The notes under the pieces were generated by a model. The model had not been told where the DNA came from. It worked only from the letters and a program-made list of their open reading frames with translations, and did no database searches. Shown here in pieces: positions 45,201 through 53,719 of a DNA stretch of 64,000 nt. Within the stretch, counting starts at the first letter, position 1; every line of letters starts with the position of its first letter. This DNA is from Lentzea albidocapillata subsp. violacea (GTDB lineage: Bacteria; Actinomycetota; Actinomycetes; Mycobacteriales; Pseudonocardiaceae), in the NCBI RefSeq assembly GCF_900100275.1, contig NZ_FNET01000029.1, positions 21,165 to 85,164 on the forward strand, in the 5' to 3' direction. A program made the translations under genes and the position numbers.

Positions 45201-45588
45201 CCCGTGCTCGACTTGGGGCAGGGACTACTGGACGCTCTTCAAGGTCGGGGAGACCCCGCCGAACGGGAACGAGCCGACCGTTGCCGTCCAGATCATGGAC
45301 AACGTGACCGAGAAGTGCCTCGAACCGGTCAGTCGGGGACTGCCGGGCAGCGGTGTCCACGAAACCACCTGTGACAAGAACAACAAGGCACAGTGGTGGC
45401 TCGTCCACCGTTTCGACCGGACCGAACCGCTCGGGTTCGAGGTGCTCATGAACTATGAGAGCTCGCTGTCCATGCGTCTCTCCGTGCCCTCGAACCCACC
45501 TGGCTCCGCAGCGGTGCCGGTCACGTTGTGGAAGCGGGCTCCAGGGGAGGAACCCACCGCACCAACCTTCTACTGGAGCTTCCTCTGA
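42220..45588 (+). CDS. giant secreted protein: SLT-like and golvesin-like domains with lectin-like C terminus
   Basis: A 1122-residue paralogue of the 1294-residue protein, alike along its first 950 residues. Signal peptide to VAQA; SLT-like region with GVLGQESNLWQ near 463, GYGVTQMTDGM and VWAYNSGLH; golvesin-like domain about 815-955. Instead of an SGNH hydrolase, the last 170 residues read NNFCMVLKDNNPNNG, DNVTEKCLEPVS and NNKAQWW, a ricin-type trefoil pattern. It may bind wall glycans by the lectin end. GTG start with AGGGG upstream. A perfect 13-bp hairpin terminator follows the stop. Confidence 0.85.
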   Translation: MRRNWGRTALCALSALVLVPTPVAQAEPVATATKESSSVTPAERDELLGKGWQASGDRLWTTTGDSDGLRLLVAEAKTGYAWRTAATLSQPGVETDRWIGNACVTGSGQRAVVVYAPRTFTNSEELATRGGFTAVVDLNSGAVTKLPIRTSLAYFNPGCGTAETVALTQEGDIDLGRTGVTVLDAASGKLGKRTELATQVTSATPVDGGFVVADAIGVLRVGSDGAKRRIVQETGGVPRELRADADGGVVYIDRDGANDRVQRIAAAATTAQKPSTLATAPSGQVALARGVRGKVFITGTPSKVESLPGAVSRLDVPAHAEVSTTGEAAVTDVKTALPSLFERKKASDPIRIESKSLRSGKKLGFVVDPAAALTPRWDETVDPNRVCSVPRNDPHLQVYQPKPKQVEWAANMAISGHLDISRPRNWNNNGLDAYRPQDTSMFPRVGLTGGGQVPAQVLLGVLGQESNLWQADRRKLPGEFGNPLIGNYYGTAIYNADPADDWIIRWDKADCGYGVTQMTDGMRLPGKPKPDKPNDEPMTFHRQRAIGTDYAANVAAGLRLLEIKWNEMQASGMRINNNNPARIENWFFAVWAYNSGLHPRGEAGANGAWGVGWLNNPANPRYPSIRQRFGKDPKDYAKPQQWPYPEKVLGFAANPPSGYEAPGVEVPFFRAAWWGGANPTANRDASVPPLNQFCTTSNDCRWGQQIKPTAPEVADEPAGPCAHTNAAGQTDLKCWVHESSSWRLDCDKDCGHEFIRYDWDVPEYRAEPANGTSYPPRCTNVGLEDDAGIADDVTTATKPVSNPSCPIKANMAGASFSLDFGGKNGNDASGRIDLHQTGGGYGAHFWYGHTRSDNAEGRALAINATWKFGRIDGLATVKAHIPDHLANAVVDYYVDTAAGPKKVTIDQGAGTGFNRWVTLGTFHFFNEPTVRLGTIREGADGTKKVAFDAVAIEPFRGLHLAGSRIPVQIAQNNNNFCMVLKDNNPNNGAVVEARPCSTWGRDYWTLFKVGETPPNGNEPTVAVQIMDNVTEKCLEPVSRGLPGSGVHETTCDKNNKAQWWLVHRFDRTEPLGFEVLMNYESSLSMRLSVPSNPPGSAAVPVTLWKRAPGEEPTAPTFYWSFL

Positions 45589-45590
45589 GG

Positions 45591-45622
45591 GTTCAAGCCT
45601 GGTCCTCGAACCAGGCTTGAAC
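45591..45622. terminator. hairpin terminator after secreted-protein operon
   Basis: A perfect 13-bp stem (45591-45603 with 45610-45622) and a 6-base loop begin two bases after the stop codon of the lectin-type giant protein. There is no T-run, as is common in actinobacteria. Confidence 0.8.
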
Positions 45623-45639
45623 AGCACCTCAACGCCGCT

Positions 45640-45797
45640 GCAGGGGCGGGTCTGAACCTCACGGGGGGAGGGAACACGCCCGACGGCGCGCAGGACATCA
45701 GGAACCAGGCGCACGGGTTGTGCTTGGACGGCCACAAGTTCCTGTACGCCTCGCTGAGTACCACGTCTCGGGCGCAGAGCTGGTTCTGGCCGAGTGA
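45640..45797 (+). pseudogene. remnant of a ricin-like lectin gene
   Basis: One frame reads RNQAHGLCLDGHKFLYASLS, then TTSRAQSWFWPSD, which matches the end of a trefoil repeat like that of the upstream lectin genes. No start codon or signal peptide precedes it, and it lies after the operon terminator, so it is a leftover fragment of a duplicated lectin end. Confidence 0.5.
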
Positions 45798-46808
45798 TCA
45801 ACGGCCCGGTGGCGCGCCACCGGGCCGTTGACGTCGCCGGAGCCTGCGCCACACGAGGGTGGATCCGGCGACAACGAACAAGACAGCCACAAACGTCCAT
45901 ACCCACCAAGGAGTTCGAGGCTCCTCACCATCCAGGGCGGCCACCGGGTCGACCACGCCGTAGCCGTACTGATCGTCTCTTCCAGCCGGTCCGGCATCCG
46001 TGGCGGTGCGGGTAAGCCTCCCCGCTGTCTCGGTGGCGTCCAACCCAGGAAAACGTGATCGCACCAACGCGGCGACGCCTGACGTGATCGCGGCGGCCTG
46101 ACTGGTGCCCGAGGTGGCCGGCCGGTCCGCGGTCGCGATGTCCACACCAGGTGCCGCGAGCGCCACCTCAGGTCCCTCGACGCTCACCGCCTCGGCGAAC
46201 CGCCCGTTCCCGTCGACCGCGGAGACCGCGAGAACACCCGGCCGGTCCGCCGGGCTCGTGACCGTCCGGTCGGTTGATGCGTTGCCCGCCGCCGCCACGA
46301 CCACGGCGTCGTGCTCGGCTGCGTACCGCAGGCCGTCATCGAACGCCGCCGAACCGCTGACGCCGGAGCCGACCGACAGGTTGACGATCGTCGCACCCTG
46401 GTCCACGACCCAGCGGATCGCCGCGTTGGCGTCACCGCCACCGTTCAGCCGGGCGGGCAGGATCTTCGCCTCGGGGGCCACCTCGTGCACGAGCAGCGCC
46501 ATCGTCGTGCCGTGACCGCTGAAGTCGGTCGCGCCCTGGCCGAGGTCGGGAAACTCCGCGCCGGACAGCAGTACGTCCGCCAAACCGGGCGCGGCCGGAT
46601 CGACGCCGGTGTCGACGAGCCCGATCGTCACCCCCGCGCCCGTCGACGACCGGTGCGCCTGATGGAGGTGCATGCGCGCCACCCACTCCCCGCCCCCCGC
46701 GCCAGTCTGCATCCGGTGAGCCTGGTCGAGGTGCAGCCGCCCCACCGAGCCAGCCTCCCCTGCCAGCGCGAGCACGCCCGCCAGCAGGCCGATCAACCAA
46801 ACGCTCAC
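45798..46808 (-). CDS. mycP: mycosin-like membrane-anchored subtilisin protease
   Basis: A 336-residue S8 protease. Signal/anchor at residues 3-18, catalytic Asp66 (LVDTGVD), His99 (FSGHGTTMA), oxyanion Asn in VVAAAGNAS and Ser in ATSGTSQAAA near 236, then a C-terminal transmembrane helix (WVWTFVAVLFVVAGSTLVW) and a basic tail. This is the layout of mycosins, which act at the outer membrane face in type VII secretion. The GTG at 46808 lies about 9 bases after GGGGG; a GTG at 46817 is possible. No ESX core gene (eccB-E) is in the window, though a YbaB/EspC cassette lies 10 kb away. Confidence 0.82.
   Translation of the reverse strand: MSVWLIGLLAGVLALAGEAGSVGRLHLDQAHRMQTGAGGGEWVARMHLHQAHRSSTGAGVTIGLVDTGVDPAAPGLADVLLSGAEFPDLGQGATDFSGHGTTMALLVHEVAPEAKILPARLNGGGDANAAIRWVVDQGATIVNLSVGSGVSGSAAFDDGLRYAAEHDAVVVAAAGNASTDRTVTSPADRPGVLAVSAVDGNGRFAEAVSVEGPEVALAAPGVDIATADRPATSGTSQAAAITSGVAALVRSRFPGLDATETAGRLTRTATDAGPAGRDDQYGYGVVDPVAALDGEEPRTPWWVWTFVAVLFVVAGSTLVWRRLRRRQRPGGAPPGR
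45799..45830. terminator. perfect 32-bp palindrome at the mycosin 3' end
   Basis: Sixteen bases (45799-45814) match the reverse complement of the next sixteen (45815-45830). The palindrome covers the last codons and stop of the mycosin gene, so it likely acts as a terminator for transcription from both sides. Confidence 0.7.
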
Positions 46809-46817
46809 CCGAGACAC

Positions 46818-47530
46818 ACCCCCGACCAGTCCGTGCGATTGCTGTGCACAGCATGCCCGCTCAGGTCGACAGATCGGCCGTGGCTGTGACCACAGCCGCG
46901 AGACGATTCGCGGCCGCCGGGGAACGGGGCATCCCGGAGGCATGTCCGTTTCTGTGGTCGGGCGCTGTCCGTGCGCGGATCGTCGTGTTGGGGTCAGCTG
47001 GCCGGTTTCATCCTGTCGAGGCCTTCTTGTTGCCGATGCGGAGGATCCGTACTTTGGTCACCTCATCCTTTTGCCTGGCGCGGTACGCCCACTCCACACC
47101 GATGTCCACCTTCCGCTCCTCCGTCCAGGTACGGGTCCATGCTCGCGGTCATCTCGCATGATTGCGCAAGATCGTTGTGTTGAGCGGGCGCCTTGGCCGT
47201 CAGCGGCCAAGTTTCGCCCGTCAGCGGCACCACCGGACCCGAAGGGCAAATCAGCGCGGCCAACAAGTGCGGCGGACAGGCTGGCTTGCCAAGCCGCAGG
47301 TACCGGCGGAGGGATGGGGCGTGGCGGGGCTCCCGTCACGCCCGTGCGTACAGGCTCTTCTCCCACGCTCGCTGGGATCTTGACTCGCTCTGGTCGGTCA
47401 CTTTGGTGCGCGGACCGCAGATGGCCGGGGCCATGCTGCTCGGCGGGTGTGCGGCATGGCACGAGGGCGCCTCGTTGGACCATTTGGCGGTGGGCGTAAC
47501 CGCCCAGCGAAACGACACGATAGGCGGATC
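46818..47530. other. intergenic region before mcrBC
   Basis: About 710 bases with no supported gene. A short hairpin (TTGGCCG, loop TCAG, CGGCCAA) lies at 47193-47210. The promoters of the mycosin gene (leftward) and mcrBC (rightward) must lie here; no clear consensus was recognised. Confidence 0.5.
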
Positions 47531-49669
47531 GTGACTTACGAGTTTGACGAAGACCGGTGGGGCCTGCGTCGCATCGAGGCGCCTGCCCGGAGGATTATCG
47601 ATGCCGGACTGGGTGAGAGCAGGTCGGCGATCGAGCCGGAGGTGCTCGCCTGGGACGCCCCGGTGGTCGTAGAGCTCCGAAGGCGGATCGTCGACAACGC
47701 TGATGCCGGGCGTGGGACATTCCTGAAGAAGCTGCGTGAGCAGTTGGCTGGCGCGGACCGCGAAGTCGTGCTGCTGATGGCGGAGTTGCTCGCGTTGCAC
47801 GCCCTGCCGTTGGGGAATCTCAGCGGGGCGGTGAAGACAGGCAGGGTCACCACAGTGTTGTCGTGGAAGGAACCGCCTGCTGTGGTGCCCGAAGACATCA
47901 GCCTGGGCCTCGAGGGGCCAGGCGTGTTTCACGGTGGCGTGGGATTTAACGTTCAGATCTGGCAACAGCTCGGCTGGTTGCTGTCGTTCGTCGAGCAGTG
48001 GCACGAGCTCAGCCCATCCGATCGGCAGACCGCCCTGGGGGAGCCGTGGACGTTCCGGGAGTTTGTTGACCGTCAGGACACCGGCCAGCTGGCCATTCGG
48101 AACTCGTTGCTGTACCTGGCGTTTCCGGACACCTTCCTGCCGATTGCCCGCCAGGCGGACAAGGTCGCGATTCGCAACGCCTTCGAATCGGAGATCGGTG
48201 GCCGGACCGGCGCCGACGCCGTCGCTGTTGACCGCGATCTCTCCGCGATCTATCGCGCGCATCGAGAGCAAGCAGGTGGTGAGCGTGTTCACTACTACAG
48301 CGATGGGTGGGAACCGAAGTGGCGCAAGCAGAAGCGCAAGCACACCGACGATTCCTCCCGAGCTTGGCTCGTGCGCGATCCCGAGAGCGGTCAGGCCGAA
48401 CGCATTTCGATCGCCGCTGATCACCTGGGTGACCTGGATCCCTCGGTCGACCGCGAACAGCTCGACGCGGCGGTCGAGGAGGGGTACCAGCACCTCGATT
48501 ACGCGCAGCGCCGGGCGCTGGCGACCGATTACTTCCACTTCCTGTCCACGATGAAGGTCGATGACCTCGTGGCGGGGATCGCCGATGACCACGTCTACAC
48601 CGGCGTGGTCACGGGTGAGCCAGAGCGCATCGGTGGGATGCTGTGCCGTGCGATTTCCTGGTCGCCGCAGAGCGTCGCGAGTGTCCATGCCCTGCCAGTG
48701 GACCTGGCCAGGGAGTTCGAGCAACAGGGCGCGGTGGTGGACATCACGGGAGCATTCGCTGCGCTCACCAGCCTCGCCGGCGCTCCCGACGCGCCCGAGG
48801 AGGTGCAGTCGGTCGGCGAGCTCTCGCTGGGCGCGGTGACCAGCGCGTTCGCTGGCTCGTTGCACTTTGATCAGGAGTGGTTGCAGAAGGTCGTGTCGGC
48901 GTTGCAGGACCGCAAGCAGGTCGTCCTCTACGGCCCGCCAGGGACCGGAAAGACGTATCTCGCGCGGGAACTGGCCCGTCACATCACTGACCCGACGGCG
49001 ATCCGCCTGGTGCAGTTCCACCCGTCGTACGCCTACGAGGACTTCTTCGAGGGCTTCCGTCCGCGCTCGCGTGGCGAAACCGTCAGCTTCGAACTGGTAC
49101 CCGGTCCGCTGCGCCGCCTTGCCGCGGCTGCCGAGGCTGACAAGGGCCGCCCGTACGTCCTGATCATCGACGAGATCAACCGCGCGAACCTGTCGAAGGT
49201 GTTCGGGGAGCTGTACTTCCTGTTGGAGTACCGCGACGCGACGATCGACCTGCAGTACTCCCCAGGAGACCGGTTCAAGCTGCCGCCGAACGTGTTCATC
49301 GTCGGCACGATGAACACCGCCGACCGCTCGATCGCGCTGGTGGACGCGGCCATGCGGCGGCGATTCGCGTTCTTCGAGCTGCACCCCGACCACCCACCGG
49401 TCAGCGACCTGCTGGCGCGCTGGGCGACGGCGAATGCCAAGACCGACGACCGGGCCGAGCTCCTCGTCAAACTGAACAGCGCGATCGGCTCGGACCGTGA
49501 GTTCAAGATCGGTCCCTCGTACCTGATGAAACCAGATGCCGACCGCGGGCTCGAGCTGGTGTGGGAGCAGTCGATTCTGCCGCTCTTGGAGGAGCACTAC
49601 TACGAGACGTTGAGTCGGCAGAACGTGCACGAGAGGTTCGGTCTCGACGTCATCCGCGGTATGCAGTGA
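47531..49669 (+). CDS. mcrB: McrB-type AAA+ restriction ATPase
   Basis: A 712-residue protein. The N-terminal 430 residues are unlike the EcoK McrB DNA-binding domain and include PWTFREFVDRQDTGQLAIRN. The AAA+ motor has Walker A LYGPPGTGKTYLAREL near 468, QFHPSYAYEDFFEGFRP, Walker B VLIIDEINRANLSKVFGELY near 543 and sensor GTMNTADRSIALVDAAMRRR near 592, the full McrB signature set. McrB uses GTP to translocate and activate McrC for cutting modified DNA (family knowledge). The GTG at 47531 is chosen by the start of good coding sequence; the ribosome-binding site (AGGCGG) is weak. It overlaps mcrC by GTGA. Confidence 0.9.
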   Translation: MTYEFDEDRWGLRRIEAPARRIIDAGLGESRSAIEPEVLAWDAPVVVELRRRIVDNADAGRGTFLKKLREQLAGADREVVLLMAELLALHALPLGNLSGAVKTGRVTTVLSWKEPPAVVPEDISLGLEGPGVFHGGVGFNVQIWQQLGWLLSFVEQWHELSPSDRQTALGEPWTFREFVDRQDTGQLAIRNSLLYLAFPDTFLPIARQADKVAIRNAFESEIGGRTGADAVAVDRDLSAIYRAHREQAGGERVHYYSDGWEPKWRKQKRKHTDDSSRAWLVRDPESGQAERISIAADHLGDLDPSVDREQLDAAVEEGYQHLDYAQRRALATDYFHFLSTMKVDDLVAGIADDHVYTGVVTGEPERIGGMLCRAISWSPQSVASVHALPVDLAREFEQQGAVVDITGAFAALTSLAGAPDAPEEVQSVGELSLGAVTSAFAGSLHFDQEWLQKVVSALQDRKQVVLYGPPGTGKTYLARELARHITDPTAIRLVQFHPSYAYEDFFEGFRPRSRGETVSFELVPGPLRRLAAAAEADKGRPYVLIIDEINRANLSKVFGELYFLLEYRDATIDLQYSPGDRFKLPPNVFIVGTMNTADRSIALVDAAMRRRFAFFELHPDHPPVSDLLARWATANAKTDDRAELLVKLNSAIGSDREFKIGPSYLMKPDADRGLELVWEQSILPLLEEHYYETLSRQNVHERFGLDVIRGMQ

Positions 49670-50826
49670 TCGTTCTGAAGGAGAACGCCTCCACGGGCCC
49701 GACTGTGCCGCTCACCGCGGCACAAGCCGCATACCTGCGCGGCAGCAAGCTTGTCACGATCCGCGGCACCGGTCCGTACACGATCATCCCCAAGATGAAG
49801 CAGGTAGGCGCCTTGCACGCGCATGGCCTGGACGTGGTGGTCACGCCCAAAGTGAGCATTCAGCGCTTACTGTTCCTGCTGGGCTATGCGGCCAACCCCG
49901 GTTTCCTCCCCGAGGACGTCGATGGCGTCCAAGCTGACGGCCTGTGGCCGATCGTCGCGGAAACCTTGTGCCGCAACGCCGAACGCGCATTGGCCGGCGG
50001 GGTGCTGCAGGGTTACACGACCGATGAGACGACCAGCAGTGTGTTGCGCGGCAGAGTCCGAGTCGCCGACCAGATAGCCCGCCGCCCCGGCCGGATGATG
50101 CCTCTGGAGATCATCCACGACGAGTACACGGTGGACATAGCCGAAAACCGCCTGCTGCTCGCAGCGGTCCGGCGGATGTGTCGGGTCCCCCGAGTTCCCC
50201 AAACGCTGCGCGCTCGCCTGCGTCACCTGGACAACCGCCTGGACGGAGTGTCGACGTTGCGTGCGGGCGCTCCGCTGCCACGGTGGCGTCCGCACCGGCT
50301 CAATGCCCGCTATCACCCGGCATTGCGCATCGCGGACCTGGTGCTGAACACCCTGTCATTCGAGGTCGGCGAGGACGGTCTGGCCATCGCCGCGTTCGTG
50401 GTCAACATGGAGCGCGTCTTCGAGGACTTCGTGACCACCGCACTGCGTGAGGCTTGGCGCGCCGATCCGGGACGCACCCACAGTCAGTACGCGGCCACCC
50501 TCGATGCCGGCGGCGCTATCAACCTGCGGATCGACGTGGTGCACCTGGTGAACGACAAGCCCCGATTCGTGGTGGACGCCAAGTACAAGCTCGAGAGCCG
50601 CTCCGGCGGCTACCCGAATGCCGACATCTACCAGGTGCTCGCGTACTGCACAGCGCTGCAGATCGACCGTGCTTGGCTGGTCTACGCGAGCGGCACCGGA
50701 GGCTCAGCGCCGCGGGCGATCCGCAACACCGGCATCACAATCACCGAGTACCCGCTGGACCTCGATGCCGCGCCCCATGATCTGCTCGCTCAGGTCAACC
50801 AGCTCGCGCGCTCGGCCTGGATCTGA
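49666..50826 (+). CDS. mcrC: McrC nuclease subunit
   Basis: A 386-residue protein with the McrC layout: a beta-rich N-terminal DUF2357-like region, a helical middle containing DEYTVDIAENRLLLAAVRR, and a C-terminal PD-(D/E)xK nuclease with Asp in RIDVV (about 289) and DAKYK (Asp304, Lys306). It would cut DNA when driven by McrB. The GTG overlaps the mcrB stop. A strong hairpin terminator lies about 70 bases after the stop. The pair lies outside the tRNA-Pro island. Confidence 0.9.
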   Translation: MIVLKENASTGPTVPLTAAQAAYLRGSKLVTIRGTGPYTIIPKMKQVGALHAHGLDVVVTPKVSIQRLLFLLGYAANPGFLPEDVDGVQADGLWPIVAETLCRNAERALAGGVLQGYTTDETTSSVLRGRVRVADQIARRPGRMMPLEIIHDEYTVDIAENRLLLAAVRRMCRVPRVPQTLRARLRHLDNRLDGVSTLRAGAPLPRWRPHRLNARYHPALRIADLVLNTLSFEVGEDGLAIAAFVVNMERVFEDFVTTALREAWRADPGRTHSQYAATLDAGGAINLRIDVVHLVNDKPRFVVDAKYKLESRSGGYPNADIYQVLAYCTALQIDRAWLVYASGTGGSAPRAIRNTGITITEYPLDLDAAPHDLLAQVNQLARSAWI

Positions 50827-50893
50827 CAAGGATTCCAGCGGTCGGGGTGGTGCTCGATCGGCCGGTGGGCGGTAGTCGGGCGGTCGCCCGGCT

Positions 50894-50927
50894 GGCACCC
50901 GGTAGCAGTGAACTGCTACCGGGTGCC
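50894..50927. terminator. perfect 15-bp hairpin between mcrC and cutinase remnant
   Basis: Arms 50894-50908 and 50913-50927 are perfectly complementary around loop TGAA. It lies between convergent genes and could terminate both. Confidence 0.85.
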
Positions 50928-50945
50928 GACAGCGCGCCGGATTCG

Positions 50946-51594
50946 TTACTTGAGCACGAATCGGGCCGTGCGCTTCGCCGCCAGAGTCGTCGACGGTGCG
51001 TGCCAGTACGAGTCGTGTGTGAGCTCAGCCATGCTGATCATCGCGGCTCTGCCCTCGTTCGTGGTCCACACGAGGTCGGCCGAGGTGATCAGGCTGCTCG
51101 TGTCGCACACCGGATCTATCGACAGACACACTTGTCGTCACCGGGCGGAACACGGCAGGAACGTCGGCCAGCACATTCGGCGCCACGCATTGCACAACCG
51201 GCAGGAGGAGCTGGCACATGCCCATCGACTTGTTCGCAGCCGTGCCGAAGTCGAACACCTTGGTGTTGTCGTCCCTGACCACAGCGTCGCCGCTCACGGC
51301 TTCCTGCAGGAACTGGTGGATGACGAGGGCTCCCTGCGAGTACCCGGCAAGCGCGACGGCCTGACCGAGACAGTCCTGCTGCGACTTCCGGACGACCTCG
51401 CGAAGCCTTTCCACGCCAACGTTCTTGCCTTCGAGGTAGCGGGGCACGTTGCGTTCGATCATCTCTCGCGGGGCGGAGAAGAACCCGCTGTTCTCGAACA
51501 GTGTGGCTACCGCCGGCGCCTGGTAGCCGAGCACCTTTACGGCGTCGGTCCTGCGCCGCTCCAAGGTCTCGTGGAACGCGTTGTAGGTCTGCAT
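50946..51594 (-). pseudogene. cutinase-like hydrolase, 5'-truncated and frameshifted
   Basis: The frame from 51594 holds the cutinase serine motif GYSQGALVIHQFL and surrounding family-like sequence, but no signal peptide or the ARGTxE segment expected earlier. Near 51130 the coding sequence moves to another frame, where PVCDTSSLITSADLVWTTNE and MAELTHDSYWHAPSTTLAAK give the C-terminal part with the catalytic His candidate, ending at 50946. Both defects indicate a dead gene. Confidence 0.7.
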
Positions 51595-51679
51595 GAGTGG
51601 TTGAGACGGTCACTTCTCTGGTCTCTCGTGGAAGCCGGGGGACCGGCTCAGGTGAACCCGGTCCATCACCAGGCCTCGC

Positions 51680-52150
51680 TCCTGAAACAGACGTTCTGCA
51701 CCGAGTGCAAGAACTGGATTCCCAACCTCGCTCCGTCGGCGCACGCCCTGACCTGCTCCCATCACCCCAGCAAGCTCAAGCCGGCCTGCCGAGCCTCTTC
51801 GCCACCCTCCCGCCGGCTCAGCAGAAGCCGGAGGCCTTGTCGGAGATCGTGAGATCCTCAAGCGCTACGCGGACCTCACGCCGTGCGCCTCCTGCGGTGT
51901 CCCGGTCAGCAGCCCGACCGACAGCCGGCACGCCCCTGGCTGCGCGCCGCCCCGCGCGTCCTCCCAGCCGATCCCTACCAGGACTTCCTCCAGATTCGGA
52001 CAGGTCCCCAGTGGTGCTGAGCCGGACGAGTTTCCTCCGTCCCGGCCCTGATGTCTGCCTGGAGTGCGGCCGGGTCATCACCAAGAACGGATCCTCCGAG
52101 ACGGGTCACAAGCTCACCTGCCGGAACGGCCCCATCGCATGTTTGTGCGC
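51680..52150 (+). pseudogene. broken gene with three zinc-finger-like units
   Basis: Three related Cys/His units lie in order but in three different frames: TFCTECKNWIP...HALTC from about 51694, PCASCGVPVSS...HAPGC from about 51881, and VCLECGRVITK...GHKLTC from about 52053. Each is a CxxC...H...C pattern of about 22 residues. Two frameshifts between them best explain this. No start codon with a good ribosome-binding site is visible. The rest of 51595-52312 shows no gene. Confidence 0.5.
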
Positions 52151-52312
52151 CTGCGGCGTCTTTGCTGTTCGCGTGCTGGACGGCGTGGATGCCTGGCAGC
52201 CGGGATCGGCGAGCGAACCCGCCGATCCCGGCCAGGCGGTCCCCAGGGCACCCGCACGTACCCGATGAGCAGAACCTTGCTGTGTGCCACGGGTATACGG
52301 CCAAGTGCTCGA

Positions 52313-53539
52313 TCAGCTCGTGCGTACGCGGATGCCCAACGCCTCGTCGTAGAGGTCGGCGACGCTGAAAGCGTTGCGGGTCGCGCCGTCGACGCCGCAC
52401 CCGCCCTTGTGCGAACCGTAGGCCGTGAAGTTGAACGACCAGCCGCCGCCGCTGTCGCCACCGATCGTGGTGCGCTTGGCGTTCATTGCCACGAGGCGGT
52501 CGTTGAACACACCGCTGTTGGTGCAGGAGATCGAGGTCCGGAACACGGTGTCGCTGCAGTCGCGCGAGTTGGACGAGCGCCCGTAGACGCAGATCGTCTC
52601 GCCGACGGTGATCGAGGCGCGCGGCTCCACCGCCGCCACGTCCCGCACCTCCGACGCGGTGGCGAAGAAGTCGTCGGGCTCGATGTGCGTGGAGGTCTTC
52701 CACTCGATGTCGCCCCACTGGCCGCGGTGCTCCGCCTGGTGGGTCAGCGTGTGGGTGCCCACGCCGGGCTCGACGATCTGGTTGACGCCGTCGCAGTGTC
52801 CGGCCGTGGTCACGCCGGTGGTCCCGGAACTGATGTTCTGCACGGCCCAGCCGCTGGTGCACTCGAAGACACCGTCGTCCCGCACCGACATCCCGCCGTA
52901 GGCGTGCTCGTCGGACGCGACGTCCTCGTCGGTCAGCATCAGCCGGACACCCCGCGCCTCTTCGGCGGACAACCGGGAGAGGACCTGTTCGGCCTTCGCG
53001 GGCAGGTTCGGCCTTCTGGTTGCGACGGCCTCGACCGTCGACGTCGTCTCGTCGAAGGACGTGACCACGTCCTGGAAGCCGATGCCGACCAGCCGGTGGT
53101 TGAGCCGGATCGACCGTTCCTCGAGCTCGAGCCACGAATGCGGCCGGTTGTCGGCGATCTCGACCGCGATGCCGGCGCCGCGGACCCGCGTCAGCAGATC
53201 GTCGTCGGCCTTGCCCTTGACGTAGAGCGTCGGCGCGCCGCCTGGCTTGTCCGCCAGCTTCGCGCCCGCGTAGGCGTCCGGCCGTTTGGTCGAGATCTCC
53301 TGCTGTACCTTGCCGAATGCCTCCGCCACCGCGTGCTGTGCGGCGGCCTGGTCGACCGTCCAGCCTCTGCCCTTGGCGACCAGCGCCAGGTCGGTGGCCA
53401 ACGCCGCCGGTCTCGTCGGACCTTCGGCGACCGTCCGGTCGTTGTTCGTGACTGGCGAATCGGCGGTGGCCGGTGCGGCGAATACACTGCCGACGAGCGC
53501 GCACGAGGCGATCGCTACTGGAATCTTCAAATACTTCAC
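52313..53539 (-). CDS. secreted S1-family serine protease (streptogrisin/alpha-lytic type)
   Basis: A 408-residue preproprotease. Signal peptide to about residue 26 (AAPATA), an S1E-type propeptide to about 210, then the protease with His248 (TTAGHCDG), Asp277 (WGDIEW) and Ser363 (IGGDSGGGW). Six cysteines in the mature part fit structural disulfides. The propeptide acts as an intramolecular chaperone and is removed after export (family knowledge). The GTG at 53539 has AGGGGAG just upstream. It is a single gene, with a lipoprotein gene 180 bases upstream on the same strand. Confidence 0.9.
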   Translation of the reverse strand: MKYLKIPVAIASCALVGSVFAAPATADSPVTNNDRTVAEGPTRPAALATDLALVAKGRGWTVDQAAAQHAVAEAFGKVQQEISTKRPDAYAGAKLADKPGGAPTLYVKGKADDDLLTRVRGAGIAVEIADNRPHSWLELEERSIRLNHRLVGIGFQDVVTSFDETTSTVEAVATRRPNLPAKAEQVLSRLSAEEARGVRLMLTDEDVASDEHAYGGMSVRDDGVFECTSGWAVQNISSGTTGVTTAGHCDGVNQIVEPGVGTHTLTHQAEHRGQWGDIEWKTSTHIEPDDFFATASEVRDVAAVEPRASITVGETICVYGRSSNSRDCSDTVFRTSISCTNSGVFNDRLVAMNAKRTTIGGDSGGGWSFNFTAYGSHKGGCGVDGATRNAFSVADLYDEALGIRVRTS

Positions 53540-53719
53540 GGCGGCTCCCCTGACGTTGGCTGAGGAAAGGACATCCTCGGCCAGGAATCCTGGCAGACCG
53601 CATTGCCGTCAGGTACCGCCTTACGATGCACGACAAAGTGGCCGGAAATCACTCGAATGCGATGTATTCGAGTATCTCCTGTACGCCGGGAGAAGAGAAT
53701 TCGCTTGATGAGACGAGTA

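Noticed and set aside
43063..45909. A 948-codon open frame antisense to the second giant secreted protein
   Set aside because: Same reason; the sense strand carries paralogous, motif-rich coding sequence and a ribosome-binding site.
47336..49630. A 764-codon open frame antisense to mcrB
   Set aside because: The sense strand has all McrB motifs; the antisense product has shadow composition and no domain.
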